A program made the position numbers and the translations under genes. From Nitrososphaerota archaeon (GTDB taxonomy: Archaea > Thermoproteota > Nitrososphaeria > Nitrososphaerales > Gagatemarchaeaceae), in contig PLCG01000068.1 in NCBI GenBank assembly GCA_003135575.1, forward strand, positions 44,732 to 55,672: a stretch of 10,941 nucleotides of DNA, written 5' to 3'. Each line of letters opens with the position of its first letter. The first letter of the stretch is position 1. Shown here piece after piece: positions 1 through 6,178 of the stretch. The notes beneath the pieces are model-generated. The model was not told the origin of the DNA and searched no databases. It worked only from the letters and a program-made list of their open reading frames with translations.

Positions 1-279
1 TGTGGCTATTACAGTCCGCCTTTTACTTCGAGTGGGACTTGGATAGGGCTAAAGGTAACTTGTCAGGGGACATGTGATATCAGATGGTCCGTCATACCGA
101 CTTGGGCGAGCACCATAGTCATCGCGAGCGGAAATTACGACGATACGGACCAATACAGCGCTTCTGGGTTCCCCTACATCGCAGGGTTTCTTGCTAGTCA
201 GACCTACTATGTGCAAGTCGAGGCCTATACGCCAGACTCGGGAGCAAGTTGGAATCTAACGGTCACTGGGCCAGGTTAG
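1..279 (+). CDS. C-terminal fragment of a putative secreted/cell-surface beta-rich protein
   Basis: Frame 1 is open from the first base to TAG at 277-279 (92 residues), with the start left of the window. The peptide is rich in Ser, Thr, Gly, Tyr and Trp, with alternating polar/hydrophobic stretches (SGTWIGLKV, TIVIASGNYDD, QTYYVQVEAYT, SWNLTVTGPG). This is the look of an immunoglobulin-like or pre-peptidase-C-type beta-sandwich at the end of an exported archaeal protein. Two cysteines five residues apart (VTCQGTCDI) could form a disulphide. It ends in GPG with no C-terminal membrane anchor. No catalytic motif is visible and I do not recognise the family. It converges on the GNAT gene, 105 bp away. 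It probably belongs to the integrated element, since no att copy separates it from the primase operon, but this cannot be settled here. Confidence 0.6.
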   Translation, partial: CGYYSPPFTSSGTWIGLKVTCQGTCDIRWSVIPTWASTIVIASGNYDDTDQYSASGFPYIAGFLASQTYYVQVEAYTPDSGASWNLTVTGPG

Positions 280-319
280 CTATTTGCAAGAAAGCGTCTT
301 GCTTCATAAAGACCCCCTA

Positions 320-337
320 CCCGGCTTGAAAAGCGGG
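320..337. other. Small GC-rich hairpin between convergent genes
   Basis: CCC-G-GCTT-GAA-AAGC-GGG forms a 7-bp stem with one bulged G and a 3-nt loop in the 105-bp gap between the convergent surface-protein and GNAT genes. The site suits transcription end, but neither side has the T-run archaeal termination relies on, so a terminator role is only possible. Confidence 0.3.
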
Positions 338-384
338 GGAAGATTGTCCGGCGAATAGTCTCGATGACTCCCGCGTCTTCGGCC

Positions 385-1185
385 CTAGGCTGCGCTACTA
401 TACAGGCTAATGCGCCCGAGCGCCCTGAATTTTCCTTTGACATTAGCGAAGTGACCTACCTTGATTAGAACTTGAAGGAAATCTCGGTTCGGAGACTCGA
501 TACCTACGTTGCCCTTTGGAAAATCGGATAGAAATTCGTTCAGCATCAACGTAGCATATCCTCTTCGTCGATTCTCTTTCCTTACAAAAATTTGGTGGAG
601 CGTGGGAAGAGGATAATTCGAGTTTGTCCGAGTGTAGGTATAGTATCCCACGGCGTTGCCGTCCATCCAGAGCATCTTTGAATCGACCGTTTTCGGGACA
701 TGCATGAACGAGCTGTCATCAAGCTTTGCTTCGGAATTCAGAATGGAGAGCGCCACTCGTTCTTTTTGGCCCGAAGTTCTAATGAGCCCAACTCGACCTT
801 CGCTCCTAAGAAAGTGGGAAGGCGGATACCATGACTTTCTATATTGAATGGCAAGCAGATGATTGTCGCACAAGCCATCTTCCCCCTTGTCCACGCATTC
901 TTCCTTAGGACATAGGACTTCAGGGAATAGTGCAAACATGGCCATGTTGTCGCTGGTGCAAGTTACTAGTTCGCCGCACCTATCGCAGCAAACCGCGTCT
1001 ACGTCTTCTTTCTTTAGAAATTCCTGGGGAATCCTCTGTCCTGCAAGAAGCGGAAAGAGAAATTTGCACTTTCTGCATCTGATGTCTGGGTAGCCAGAAA
1101 TGGAGTCGTATTTTTCTCCACAGCCCGGACAAACAAGGCGCTGAACCCGAACCTTTTCGATTTTCGATTTCATCATCAATCTCAT
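385..1185 (-). CDS. Zinc-finger + GNAT-fold acetyltransferase on the mobile element
   Basis: 266 aa in two parts. Residues about 19-110 are Cys-rich: C19-P-G-C22 with C37-R-K-C40 form a zinc ribbon, and C66/C67-D-R-C70, C76, C92, C97, C106 and H109 suggest a second metal site. Residues about 140-260 look like a GNAT N-acetyltransferase: the stretch from HQIFVRK to LMLNEFL with R206-R-R-G-Y-A211 matches the R/QxxGxG/A acetyl-CoA pyrophosphate loop. It would move acetyl from acetyl-CoA to an amine; the acceptor is unknown, and the zinc module could bind nucleic acid or a protein. ATG 1185 lies 3 bp after the primase stop and is preceded by GGAAGTGA, an SD-like site, so the two genes are probably co-transcribed. 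The next ATGs (1176, 1173) lack such a site. Role inferred from motifs only. Confidence 0.7.
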   Translation of the reverse strand: MRLMMKSKIEKVRVQRLVCPGCGEKYDSISGYPDIRCRKCKFLFPLLAGQRIPQEFLKKEDVDAVCCDRCGELVTCTSDNMAMFALFPEVLCPKEECVDKGEDGLCDNHLLAIQYRKSWYPPSHFLRSEGRVGLIRTSGQKERVALSILNSEAKLDDSSFMHVPKTVDSKMLWMDGNAVGYYTYTRTNSNYPLPTLHQIFVRKENRRRGYATLMLNEFLSDFPKGNVGIESPNRDFLQVLIKVGHFANVKGKFRALGRISLYSSAA

Positions 1186-1188
1186 CCG

Positions 1189-3555
1189 TCACTTCCTTCG
1201 GCCTTTCCTGGAACCGCCTTCTTGGCGTCTCCTTTTCCCACGTCTGGGAAGGCCAAGCGCACTGGCCGTCATCAACTGCGGCTTGCGCCATTTCATCAGC
1301 TCGTCCTTCCTGCGCATCTTTATGCCCTGGACGCGTTTCTGCTGCTCCGGGCTGAGCTTGTCTAGTTCGACCGCTCCGGACCCGCCTTCGCTAGGATTGG
1401 ATGAAACGGATGGATTGGATACCAACTGGTCAATCAATCCGATGTATCCGTTCTTAGGGAGTCCTCCCTCTAGCTCTGTAACCAGAGGGTCGGCTGGGTA
1501 GTAGCGTCTAAGCTGCTTCAGCAGAGTGTAATTCGGTAGTGTCCGCGCGGCCTTGTTGTTAATGCGAGAATGTTCTTGAAACTGCAGACCGCTGAGACGA
1601 TGCCCAATGCTCCGGACATTGAGGGCATCTTTGGCTTGGGGGTCTAGGTTCCTACGGCCGTTCATCTTGTCACAGACATCCGAAGTTAGGTATGTGTCGC
1701 CCTCGAAGAATTTGCCTTCCTTCCTCAACTCTATGATGCATGCGAGGACATCACCCTCGAACGTGTCGGCGTCTTCTAGAGTCCTAATCTCCTGGGTCCT
1801 AATCGCCGAGTCCATGATAAGCGGAAGCTTTTCGGTGGGAACAACGTTAACGAGAGGTGCATAGAGTTCGACGACGCGCCCATTCAGAAGGTCAGGGTAG
1901 GTTACGGTGTCACCGTTGGCTATACCGTTCGTGAACTTCAGGTAGAGAAGCTTCGAACGGATTTCCCTTGCCCATTCGTCATTTACGAAAGGTGGAACGA
2001 AGCGAGTGTTCTTTGATATCCCGACGGGGATGCAACGAGAAGTGAGTTGGTCGCTCAGTGGCAGCACTGAGGCGAAGACTTTGAAACCGAACGGGTCGAA
2101 CGGCGTAGGGACCATCTTGCCGGTTTCGGAGTCCTCCTGCATGATGTAGACGTACTGTCCTCTACGTTGGCCGCCTTTGATTATGTCCATTATGCGCCCT
2201 TCGTCCTTGCCGAACTTTGCGGCCTCGTCGAATAGCAGGATGGGGTGACACTCGTCCATGATGTGGTAGGTCGTTGCCTCGCTGAAGCTAGGACTTATCA
2301 GGCCACGAAAGCCCAACATCTCGATGCATTCAAGGACGCGAGTCTTGCCAGACGACTTTACTGCCACAATTCCGAGATAGCCGACCGCGTTCCACATCTC
2401 GAGAGTCCAGGTTGCTAGGACGAAGGAGGCAAGGATGGTGTAGCTCCGCACATCGTCGAAGTCGATATGCACATAGAGGTAATCGAGTATATCCTTCCAG
2501 ACTTCCGCCTTTGTGCACTTGGTAGGGACGCCGGGAGCAGTGCGCCAATAGAGCCGCTTGACCGGGCTGTAGACGTCAACCTGCTCGACAACCTTGATTT
2601 CTCCATCTTCGTGGACAGCATATCGATACCCCTCAGGCGTCAGTATCTGCTCGAAGGCATAGCCGTCATCCCATCGACCTGGCGAAGGAATGAGCTTGAC
2701 CTTCTCCTCTCTTGCTAACTTCTTGGGAGGAAGGTAGGAGATTGCAGAGTCGAGGACCGATTGCAGGTCCTTCATGTCGGTATACGGAGGGTCGCATAGC
2801 TCGCCCCAGCGCTTCAGCCCAGCAAGCGCCGAGTCAGGCTCAAGTTTGAGCGTGTGGATGTAGAAGAGCGCCATCTTGAGTGCGTCGTTATGCCTGTTGC
2901 CTTGGTTGCTGCCCTTGCCGTAGTCTCGAATTCTCTTGTCGCTAGACTTCTGAACCCCAAGGTCGGCCAGCCTTTCTATGATGAACTTCTCGAAGTTGTG
3001 GACCGACTTTATTTCGGGTGGTTTATTGATGAACCAGTATTCGCTCTTTGTCTTGCTTGGCGGGAGTATTGCGATGCGTCCTTCTCCTTGAACGTCAAGC
3101 TCCATTATTCCTTTTTCATGAATCGCAAGTGCCTTGACCGGAGCATCATTGCGAAGGTGGATATGGATGCCGCCCCGTCCACCTCCTGATTCCACAATCC
3201 ATGTCTCAGAAAGTATCTTGTCCTGTTCTGCCTTGGACGGGAAGAATGCCTCGAATGCTTGCCGGGTCTCGAAGTCGAGTACGAGATGATTCATCGATGC
3301 TTGCCCGCAGATTACTGCAACATTGCTATCTGGCTTGAAAGCGCTTAGGTCTGTGAATGGCTCAACTTGGTACTTCTTCCACTCGATGACTGGCATTTTT
3401 TGCCCTGCGGGGATAGGGATGCAGTTTAGTCCCTCCTTCTGATATTCGAGAACGGCTTCTTGGACGGGGTTTGGAGAGAGTACCCGGCCAGGTAACGCCC
3501 CTTCCTTACCGACCTGACTGTTTTGTTTTCCACCCTCATTACGAGATATGCTCAT
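1189..3555 (-). CDS. Prim-Pol primase-polymerase / helicase replication protein
   Basis: Large replication protein, 788 aa from ATG 3555. Residues about 32-200 look like a bifunctional primase/polymerase (archaeo-eukaryotic primase fold): the acidic pair LVLD94FE96, G-I-H131-I-H133, a third acid in MELD154 and a PPS turn at 165-167. Residues about 390-515 are a P-loop ATPase: Walker A ending S-S-G403-K-T (Ala replaces the usual first Gly), Walker B ILLFD443E444, and DQLTSR507 as a likely arginine finger, resembling DUF3631-type plasmid helicases. The last 25 residues are strongly basic (RRGKRRRQEGGSRKGRRK). It probably primes and unwinds the element's DNA. ATG 3555 is chosen because GGAG lies 5 nt upstream; ATG 3600 and TTG 3618 keep the frame open (803, 809 aa) without a good SD. 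Codons for residues 712-721 (SNPS-type repeats) coincide with the DNA repeat at 1394-1420. Confidence 0.85.
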   Translation of the reverse strand: MSISRNEGGKQNSQVGKEGALPGRVLSPNPVQEAVLEYQKEGLNCIPIPAGQKMPVIEWKKYQVEPFTDLSAFKPDSNVAVICGQASMNHLVLDFETRQAFEAFFPSKAEQDKILSETWIVESGGGRGGIHIHLRNDAPVKALAIHEKGIMELDVQGEGRIAILPPSKTKSEYWFINKPPEIKSVHNFEKFIIERLADLGVQKSSDKRIRDYGKGSNQGNRHNDALKMALFYIHTLKLEPDSALAGLKRWGELCDPPYTDMKDLQSVLDSAISYLPPKKLAREEKVKLIPSPGRWDDGYAFEQILTPEGYRYAVHEDGEIKVVEQVDVYSPVKRLYWRTAPGVPTKCTKAEVWKDILDYLYVHIDFDDVRSYTILASFVLATWTLEMWNAVGYLGIVAVKSSGKTRVLECIEMLGFRGLISPSFSEATTYHIMDECHPILLFDEAAKFGKDEGRIMDIIKGGQRRGQYVYIMQEDSETGKMVPTPFDPFGFKVFASVLPLSDQLTSRCIPVGISKNTRFVPPFVNDEWAREIRSKLLYLKFTNGIANGDTVTYPDLLNGRVVELYAPLVNVVPTEKLPLIMDSAIRTQEIRTLEDADTFEGDVLACIIELRKEGKFFEGDTYLTSDVCDKMNGRRNLDPQAKDALNVRSIGHRLSGLQFQEHSRINNKAARTLPNYTLLKQLRRYYPADPLVTELEGGLPKNGYIGLIDQLVSNPSVSSNPSEGGSGAVELDKLSPEQQKRVQGIKMRRKDELMKWRKPQLMTASALGLPRRGKRRRQEGGSRKGRRK
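1394..1420. repeat. Iteron-like repeat inside the primase gene
   Basis: GGATTGGAT occurs perfectly at 1394-1402 and 1412-1420, start to start 18 bp, with GAAACGGAT between. A related inverted copy (CAATCAATCC) follows at 1431-1440. The block matches 21 of 24 bases with 4300-4323 in the spacer before the integrase, including the same 18-bp GATTG spacing. Within the primase it encodes SNP-SVS-SNP in a low-complexity linker, so the DNA may be constrained for protein binding rather than for the peptide. Confidence 0.55.
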
Positions 3556-3593
3556 GGGTTCTCCGGAATCGACTAGCTTGAATAGCACTATCC

Positions 3594-3617
3594 TGGACAT
3601 TTGGACATGATGTTCCA
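3594..3617. promoter_or_regulatory. Candidate operator between divergent primase and regulator genes
   Basis: TGGACAT is repeated directly at 3594-3600 and 3602-3608 (8-bp step), followed by the inverted half ATGTTCCA at 3610-3617, so 3602-3617 is a dyad with one extra T. It sits on the start of the winged-helix gene and upstream of the preferred primase start. A site placed here could let the winged-helix protein control both genes; this is inference from position and symmetry. Confidence 0.4.
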
Positions 3618-4263
3618 AAAAAGGCAGAAGCAGATTGACAAGATGATTCTCAATGCTCTTTCAAGTCCGGCAACCGTCATGGAAATTCATCAAAAGACCG
3701 GCCTGAATCGCTCTACCGTTTACTCTGCTCTCGCTTATCGAAAGGCAAGCCTAATGAGCCGAAGGCTTGCGATGAGAGAGGGCTCCAAATTCTTGCTGAC
3801 TGATGAAGGAAGGTCTGAGCATGACCGTCTAGCCGTCATATTCAGAACAGAAAGGGAACATGAACGCAGAAGTTACGAAGAAGGCGTTTGGGAGCACCTG
3901 ACGGAACACTTCGCCGACTCCAAGACAAAGGAAACGTTAGGCTTCAATGTCTGGTTCAGTCCGACTTTGCCGACAAACGATATTCGGCTGGCGGGCTCGA
4001 CGAAAGAAGCAATGTTGTACGCGCCTACCGAAATCGCGCATAGACTCTATCCGGTCATGCAAGACGCGCAAAAACGAGGCGATTTTGGTAAGGCGGTCAC
4101 AGCTCTAGCAATGGTGATGATTGACCACCGCCGGTTTGTCATTGCCACTCTTCCCTCTAGGACCGACATTGCAATAATCCACTCTGAACGTTTGGGAGGA
4201 ATCCCCAAGAATAAGCTCACTGAGACGATTAGGGAGTTGTTAGGATTCAAGCCAAGACCGTAA
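3607..4263 (+). CDS. Winged helix-turn-helix regulator with an unrecognised C-terminal domain
   Basis: 218 aa from ATG 3607 (ATG 3610 and TTG 3601 also possible; none has an SD). Residues about 12-70 are a MarR/TrmB-like winged helix: a helix (MILNALSS), a turn, EIHQKTGLNRSTVYSALAYR as helix-turn-recognition helix, then a wing ending KFLLTDEGR. A charged helix follows (about 75-105), then an alpha/beta segment (110-218) with two hydrophobic strands (RRFVIATLP, DIAIIHSE) that may bind a ligand or form a dimer. I do not recognise that second domain. It is divergent from the primase gene with only 51 bp between preferred starts and overlaps the TGGACAT repeats, so it is a good candidate for copy-number or replication control of the element. 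A weak TATA-like TTGAATAG lies about 26 bp upstream, fitting a leaderless start. Confidence 0.75.
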   Translation: MMFQKRQKQIDKMILNALSSPATVMEIHQKTGLNRSTVYSALAYRKASLMSRRLAMREGSKFLLTDEGRSEHDRLAVIFRTEREHERRSYEEGVWEHLTEHFADSKTKETLGFNVWFSPTLPTNDIRLAGSTKEAMLYAPTEIAHRLYPVMQDAQKRGDFGKAVTALAMVMIDHRRFVIATLPSRTDIAIIHSERLGGIPKNKLTETIRELLGFKPRP

Positions 4264-4298
4264 CCCGCGGGACTTTCAGAGAATAGGCGTTTGGCATA

Positions 4299-4354
4299 AG
4301 ATTGGATGAAACCGATAGATTGACCGATTTCTATTCATCCGTTTCATCTAATCT
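4299..4354. repeat. Large imperfect inverted repeat in convergent spacer
   Basis: Arms 4299-4320 and 4333-4354 match at 18 of 22 positions around a 12-nt centre; as RNA, 20 of 22 would pair counting G-U. Each arm holds the GATGAAAC.GAT core that also occurs at 1400-1412 in the primase gene. It lies between the 3' ends of the regulator (+) and integrase (-) genes. It could be a binding site of an element protein (replication initiator, or integrase arm sites) or act in transcription end, though no T-run follows the arms. Confidence 0.6.
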
Positions 4355-4385
4355 ATCCGTTCCTAGAAACAGCCCCGGCGCGCCC

Positions 4386-5819
4386 TCACTTTCGCACAAT
4401 TACCTTCCCGTTCGGCAGGTTCGCGACGAACTCCCAACCATCGCCTAGTAATTGCTCTACCTCTTCGACAGCCACGACCTTTTGAGGCTCGCTCGTCGGG
4501 GCAAGAGAATCTGTCTCGAGCCTTCCGCTCGCACCTTTTGCGCCTTCGTTCGTGAGTTCGATTACCTTCACGATATCCTCTTCCGTTACCTCCATGAACT
4601 CCACCTTCTTGCCCGCCCTTTCCTGGAACCTCTCGTAAATCTGCAACATCTCCTCCGCCTCCTTTCTGCTCTTGCCTTCCTTGACCATAATCACTGTGAT
4701 GAGGCTCTCCCTCGGGTCCACCTTGGCCTCTTTCTTCGTGGTGCCGAGCCCTTCCGCAACCCTCCCGTAGGCTGAGCGCATATCGTTGAGAAGCTCAGCT
4801 GGCAGCTCTCCTTTTCTCAAGGTGTAGGTCGCCTCTATCGAACCCTTGTGTCCCATCCAGCACTGCTGATATGCGTGGGACACGAACCCCTTGCTCTCGC
4901 CGAGGAGCAGCGCCGTGTCAAAGTAGCTCCTGAACACATAGGGTCGCCAGGGTAGGCCAGAAGCCCGCATCGCCTTCCGGATGTCGAGACCAATCTTCGT
5001 CGTCCGGAGGAACGGCGAGGCGTCATTGATGACCTTCAGGTTACGTAGCTTCTCCTGAGACCTTGCGCTGCTCGTGATGATGCCGCTTGCAGGAGAGAGC
5101 TCTTCCCCCTCCGCGAGCCTTCGCTCAAGGTGCTGCTTGATTATCTCGCATCCCTCCGCCAGCATGAAGGTTGGATACCAGTGCCTTGATTTTGAAAGCT
5201 CCGACCTGATGACGATTAGCGCGGGCATGGCAGTGAACCTGACCTTGCCGTCCTCAATGACAAGCTCGCGAAAGTCTTTGATTTTCAGACCGTCCAGCCC
5301 TTGATAGTTACCCTGGACCTCGGGCCTGCAACCGGCGAATGCCATTATCGCAATCTCCGCCCTCGTCCTGAGAGGGGTCGTGTCGGCATACAGCACCTTC
5401 CTCAGCTCGTCGTTCGTCGGCACGCGTTCGTTCTCGAGGGTCGGCCTCTTGCTCGAGTCTGCGACCCGAATCCGCATCTCGAAGCGCTTCCTGTTCCACC
5501 TAGCCCAGGATAGAATCGCCTTGAGGTTGGAGTCGACGTAGCTAGGCGCGTACTTCTGGCCAGACTTTGGGTTGACCTTCGCCTCCATATCCTGGACAAA
5601 GTCGAAGGCAATCTCCTCCATCTTCCTCTTCGGGAGCTTGGCGTAGGCCCCTGGCGACATGCGGTTCTGAGCACAGAAGGAGCCCAGCCGCCTCAGGTAG
5701 ACCTCCGCCACGATTTGGCTCCCCTTCGCGTTGTTCTGGAACCAGCGCCGTAGATTTACATCCTGAGCCAAGAGGGCCTTGTATTCGGGTCTTTCCGGCT
5801 CCTCTTTGGGCGGGCTCAT
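4386..5819 (-). CDS. Tyrosine recombinase / integrase, intact, beside its tRNA target
   Basis: 477 aa. The N-terminal 125 residues resemble a helical core-binding (SAM-like) domain; the catalytic domain spans about 130-345. Visible active-site residues are R165 (FAGCR), K210 (SELSK), Y294-V-F-R297 in the HxxR position, H324 (WMGHKGS) and the nucleophile Y332 (EATYT). The YxxR and WMGHKGSIEATY pattern is that of archaeal element integrases. About 140 extra C-terminal residues include a charged helical stretch (380-425) and a small end domain (GWEFVANLPNGKVIVR). It cuts and joins att sites to insert and excise the element. Its start lies 54 bp from the tRNA-Arg 3' end, reading away from it, so attachment inside the tRNA gene is likely. 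The gene is whole, unlike SSV1-type integrases that split on insertion, so excision may still be possible. No SD is seen; a TATA-like box at 5844-5850 fits a leaderless mRNA from ATG 5819. Confidence 0.9.
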   Translation of the reverse strand: MSPPKEEPERPEYKALLAQDVNLRRWFQNNAKGSQIVAEVYLRRLGSFCAQNRMSPGAYAKLPKRKMEEIAFDFVQDMEAKVNPKSGQKYAPSYVDSNLKAILSWARWNRKRFEMRIRVADSSKRPTLENERVPTNDELRKVLYADTTPLRTRAEIAIMAFAGCRPEVQGNYQGLDGLKIKDFRELVIEDGKVRFTAMPALIVIRSELSKSRHWYPTFMLAEGCEIIKQHLERRLAEGEELSPASGIITSSARSQEKLRNLKVINDASPFLRTTKIGLDIRKAMRASGLPWRPYVFRSYFDTALLLGESKGFVSHAYQQCWMGHKGSIEATYTLRKGELPAELLNDMRSAYGRVAEGLGTTKKEAKVDPRESLITVIMVKEGKSRKEAEEMLQIYERFQERAGKKVEFMEVTEEDIVKVIELTNEGAKGASGRLETDSLAPTSEPQKVVAVEEVEQLLGDGWEFVANLPNGKVIVRK

Positions 5820-5843
5820 GGCCGTCCTAGCCCAAATCGTGCG

Positions 5844-5850
5844 TAATAAA
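5844..5850 (-). promoter_or_regulatory. TATA-like box of the integrase gene
   Basis: TTTATTA on the minus strand, centred about 28 bp before ATG 5819. This is the archaeal TATA-to-TSS distance for a leaderless transcript and agrees with the lack of an SD. It sits in the 54-bp gap between integrase and tRNA, so expression starts right next to the attachment site. Confidence 0.5.
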
Positions 5851-5873
5851 GAGTAGGTTTAGCTTCGATTAGA

Positions 5874-5967
5874 TGGCGGGCCCGGCAAGATTTGAACTCG
5901 CGGCCACTGGCTCTCTTCCACCGTTAGATAGAAGGCCAGTGCTCTATCCATTCTGAGCTACGGGCCC
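5874..5967 (-). tRNA. tRNA-Arg(UCU) with a 16-nt intron; likely attachment site
   Basis: Complete cloverleaf on the minus strand. Acceptor GGGCCCG (5967-5961) pairs with CGGGCCC (5884-5878), then G73 and an encoded CCA (5876-5874). D stem GCTC/GAGC; anticodon stem CTGGC/GCCAG; T stem GCGAG/CTTGC with loop TTCAAAT. Anticodon TCT is at 5932-5930. The loop is broken after A37 (5929) by TCTAACGGTGGAAGAG (5928-5913). CTTC (5934-5931) pairs with GAAG (5918-5915), flanked by the 3-nt bulges UAU and AGA; cutting inside both bulges releases exactly 16 nt, as the archaeal splicing endonuclease requires. It reads arginine AGA codons. The 3' end faces the integrase, so the element boundary probably lies in the 3' half, with the element having rebuilt the gene. 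Confidence 0.95.
5913..5928 (-). other. tRNA-Arg intron (bulge-helix-bulge)
   Basis: 16-nt intron at the canonical 37/38 site. Its GAAG pairs with CTTC spanning the 5' end of the anticodon loop, giving the 4-bp central helix. The inner intron helix is very weak (little more than one C-G pair), so the motif is a relaxed one. Confidence 0.85.
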
Positions 5968-5987
5968 GCAAGTGACCATTTTTGCGC

Positions 5988-5997
5988 ATTAAACATA
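5988..5997 (-). promoter_or_regulatory. TATA-like box of tRNA-Arg
   Basis: TGTTTAATGC on the minus strand is centred about 25 bp before the first tRNA base. It overlaps a TAAACA-TAAG-TGTTTA dyad (5990-6005), which could be an extra regulatory site or chance in A/T-rich DNA. Confidence 0.4.
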
Positions 5998-6130
5998 AGT
6001 GTTTATGGAAGAAGCAAGCACCTATGTTTTCAGTTATCCTTTTTGTTGCATGAATATGTGATAGAGAGGACAATTATTACAATTCTTATATCATCAGACC
6101 TGAGAAGACCAAATTCTTTATTTCAAAGCC

Positions 6131-6138
6131 TTTTAATG
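6131..6138 (+). promoter_or_regulatory. TATA-like box of the glmM-like gene
   Basis: TTTTAATG is centred about 28 bp before GTG 6162, giving a leaderless start. A second candidate, CTTATATCA at 6085-6093, would start a transcript near 6112-6120 with a leader of about 40-50 nt. The two choices matter for the hairpin at 6143-6178. The rest of 5970-6130 is A/T-rich and holds no gene I can support. Confidence 0.45.
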
Positions 6139-6142
6139 AGTT

Positions 6143-6178
6143 CCTTGAGGAAAACGGTAGCGTGCTAGCGCCTCAAGG
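6143..6178 (+). promoter_or_regulatory. Inverted repeat enclosing the glmM start codon
   Basis: CCTTGAGG (6143-6150) and CCTCAAGG (6171-6178) are perfect 8-bp arms. Between them CGGTAG (6155-6160) pairs with CTAGCG (6165-6170) except one G-G mismatch, leaving GTG 6162-6164 in the apical loop. The SD-like GAGG (6147-6150) would be paired with codons 4-5. If transcription starts upstream of 6143, the folded RNA could block translation. Confidence 0.35.

Noticed and set aside
1394..4354. CRISPR array from the repeated GATGAAAC motif
   Set aside because: Only three degenerate copies, one inverted and nearly 3 kb away from the others; no regular spacers.
1..5820. Second att copy (partial tRNA-Arg 3' end) inside the left part
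   Set aside because: I looked for the 3' half of the tRNA in both orientations and saw no convincing match; the far end must lie outside.
6005..6061. Tiny ORF (18 codons, MEEASTY...) in the A/T-rich gap
   Set aside because: No SD, no suitably placed TATA box and no recognisable feature; likely chance.
6057..6103. C/D-box small RNA candidate (GTGATAG ... CTGA)
   Set aside because: C box is imperfect, there are no convincing inner D'/C' boxes, and no kink-turn pairing is evident.
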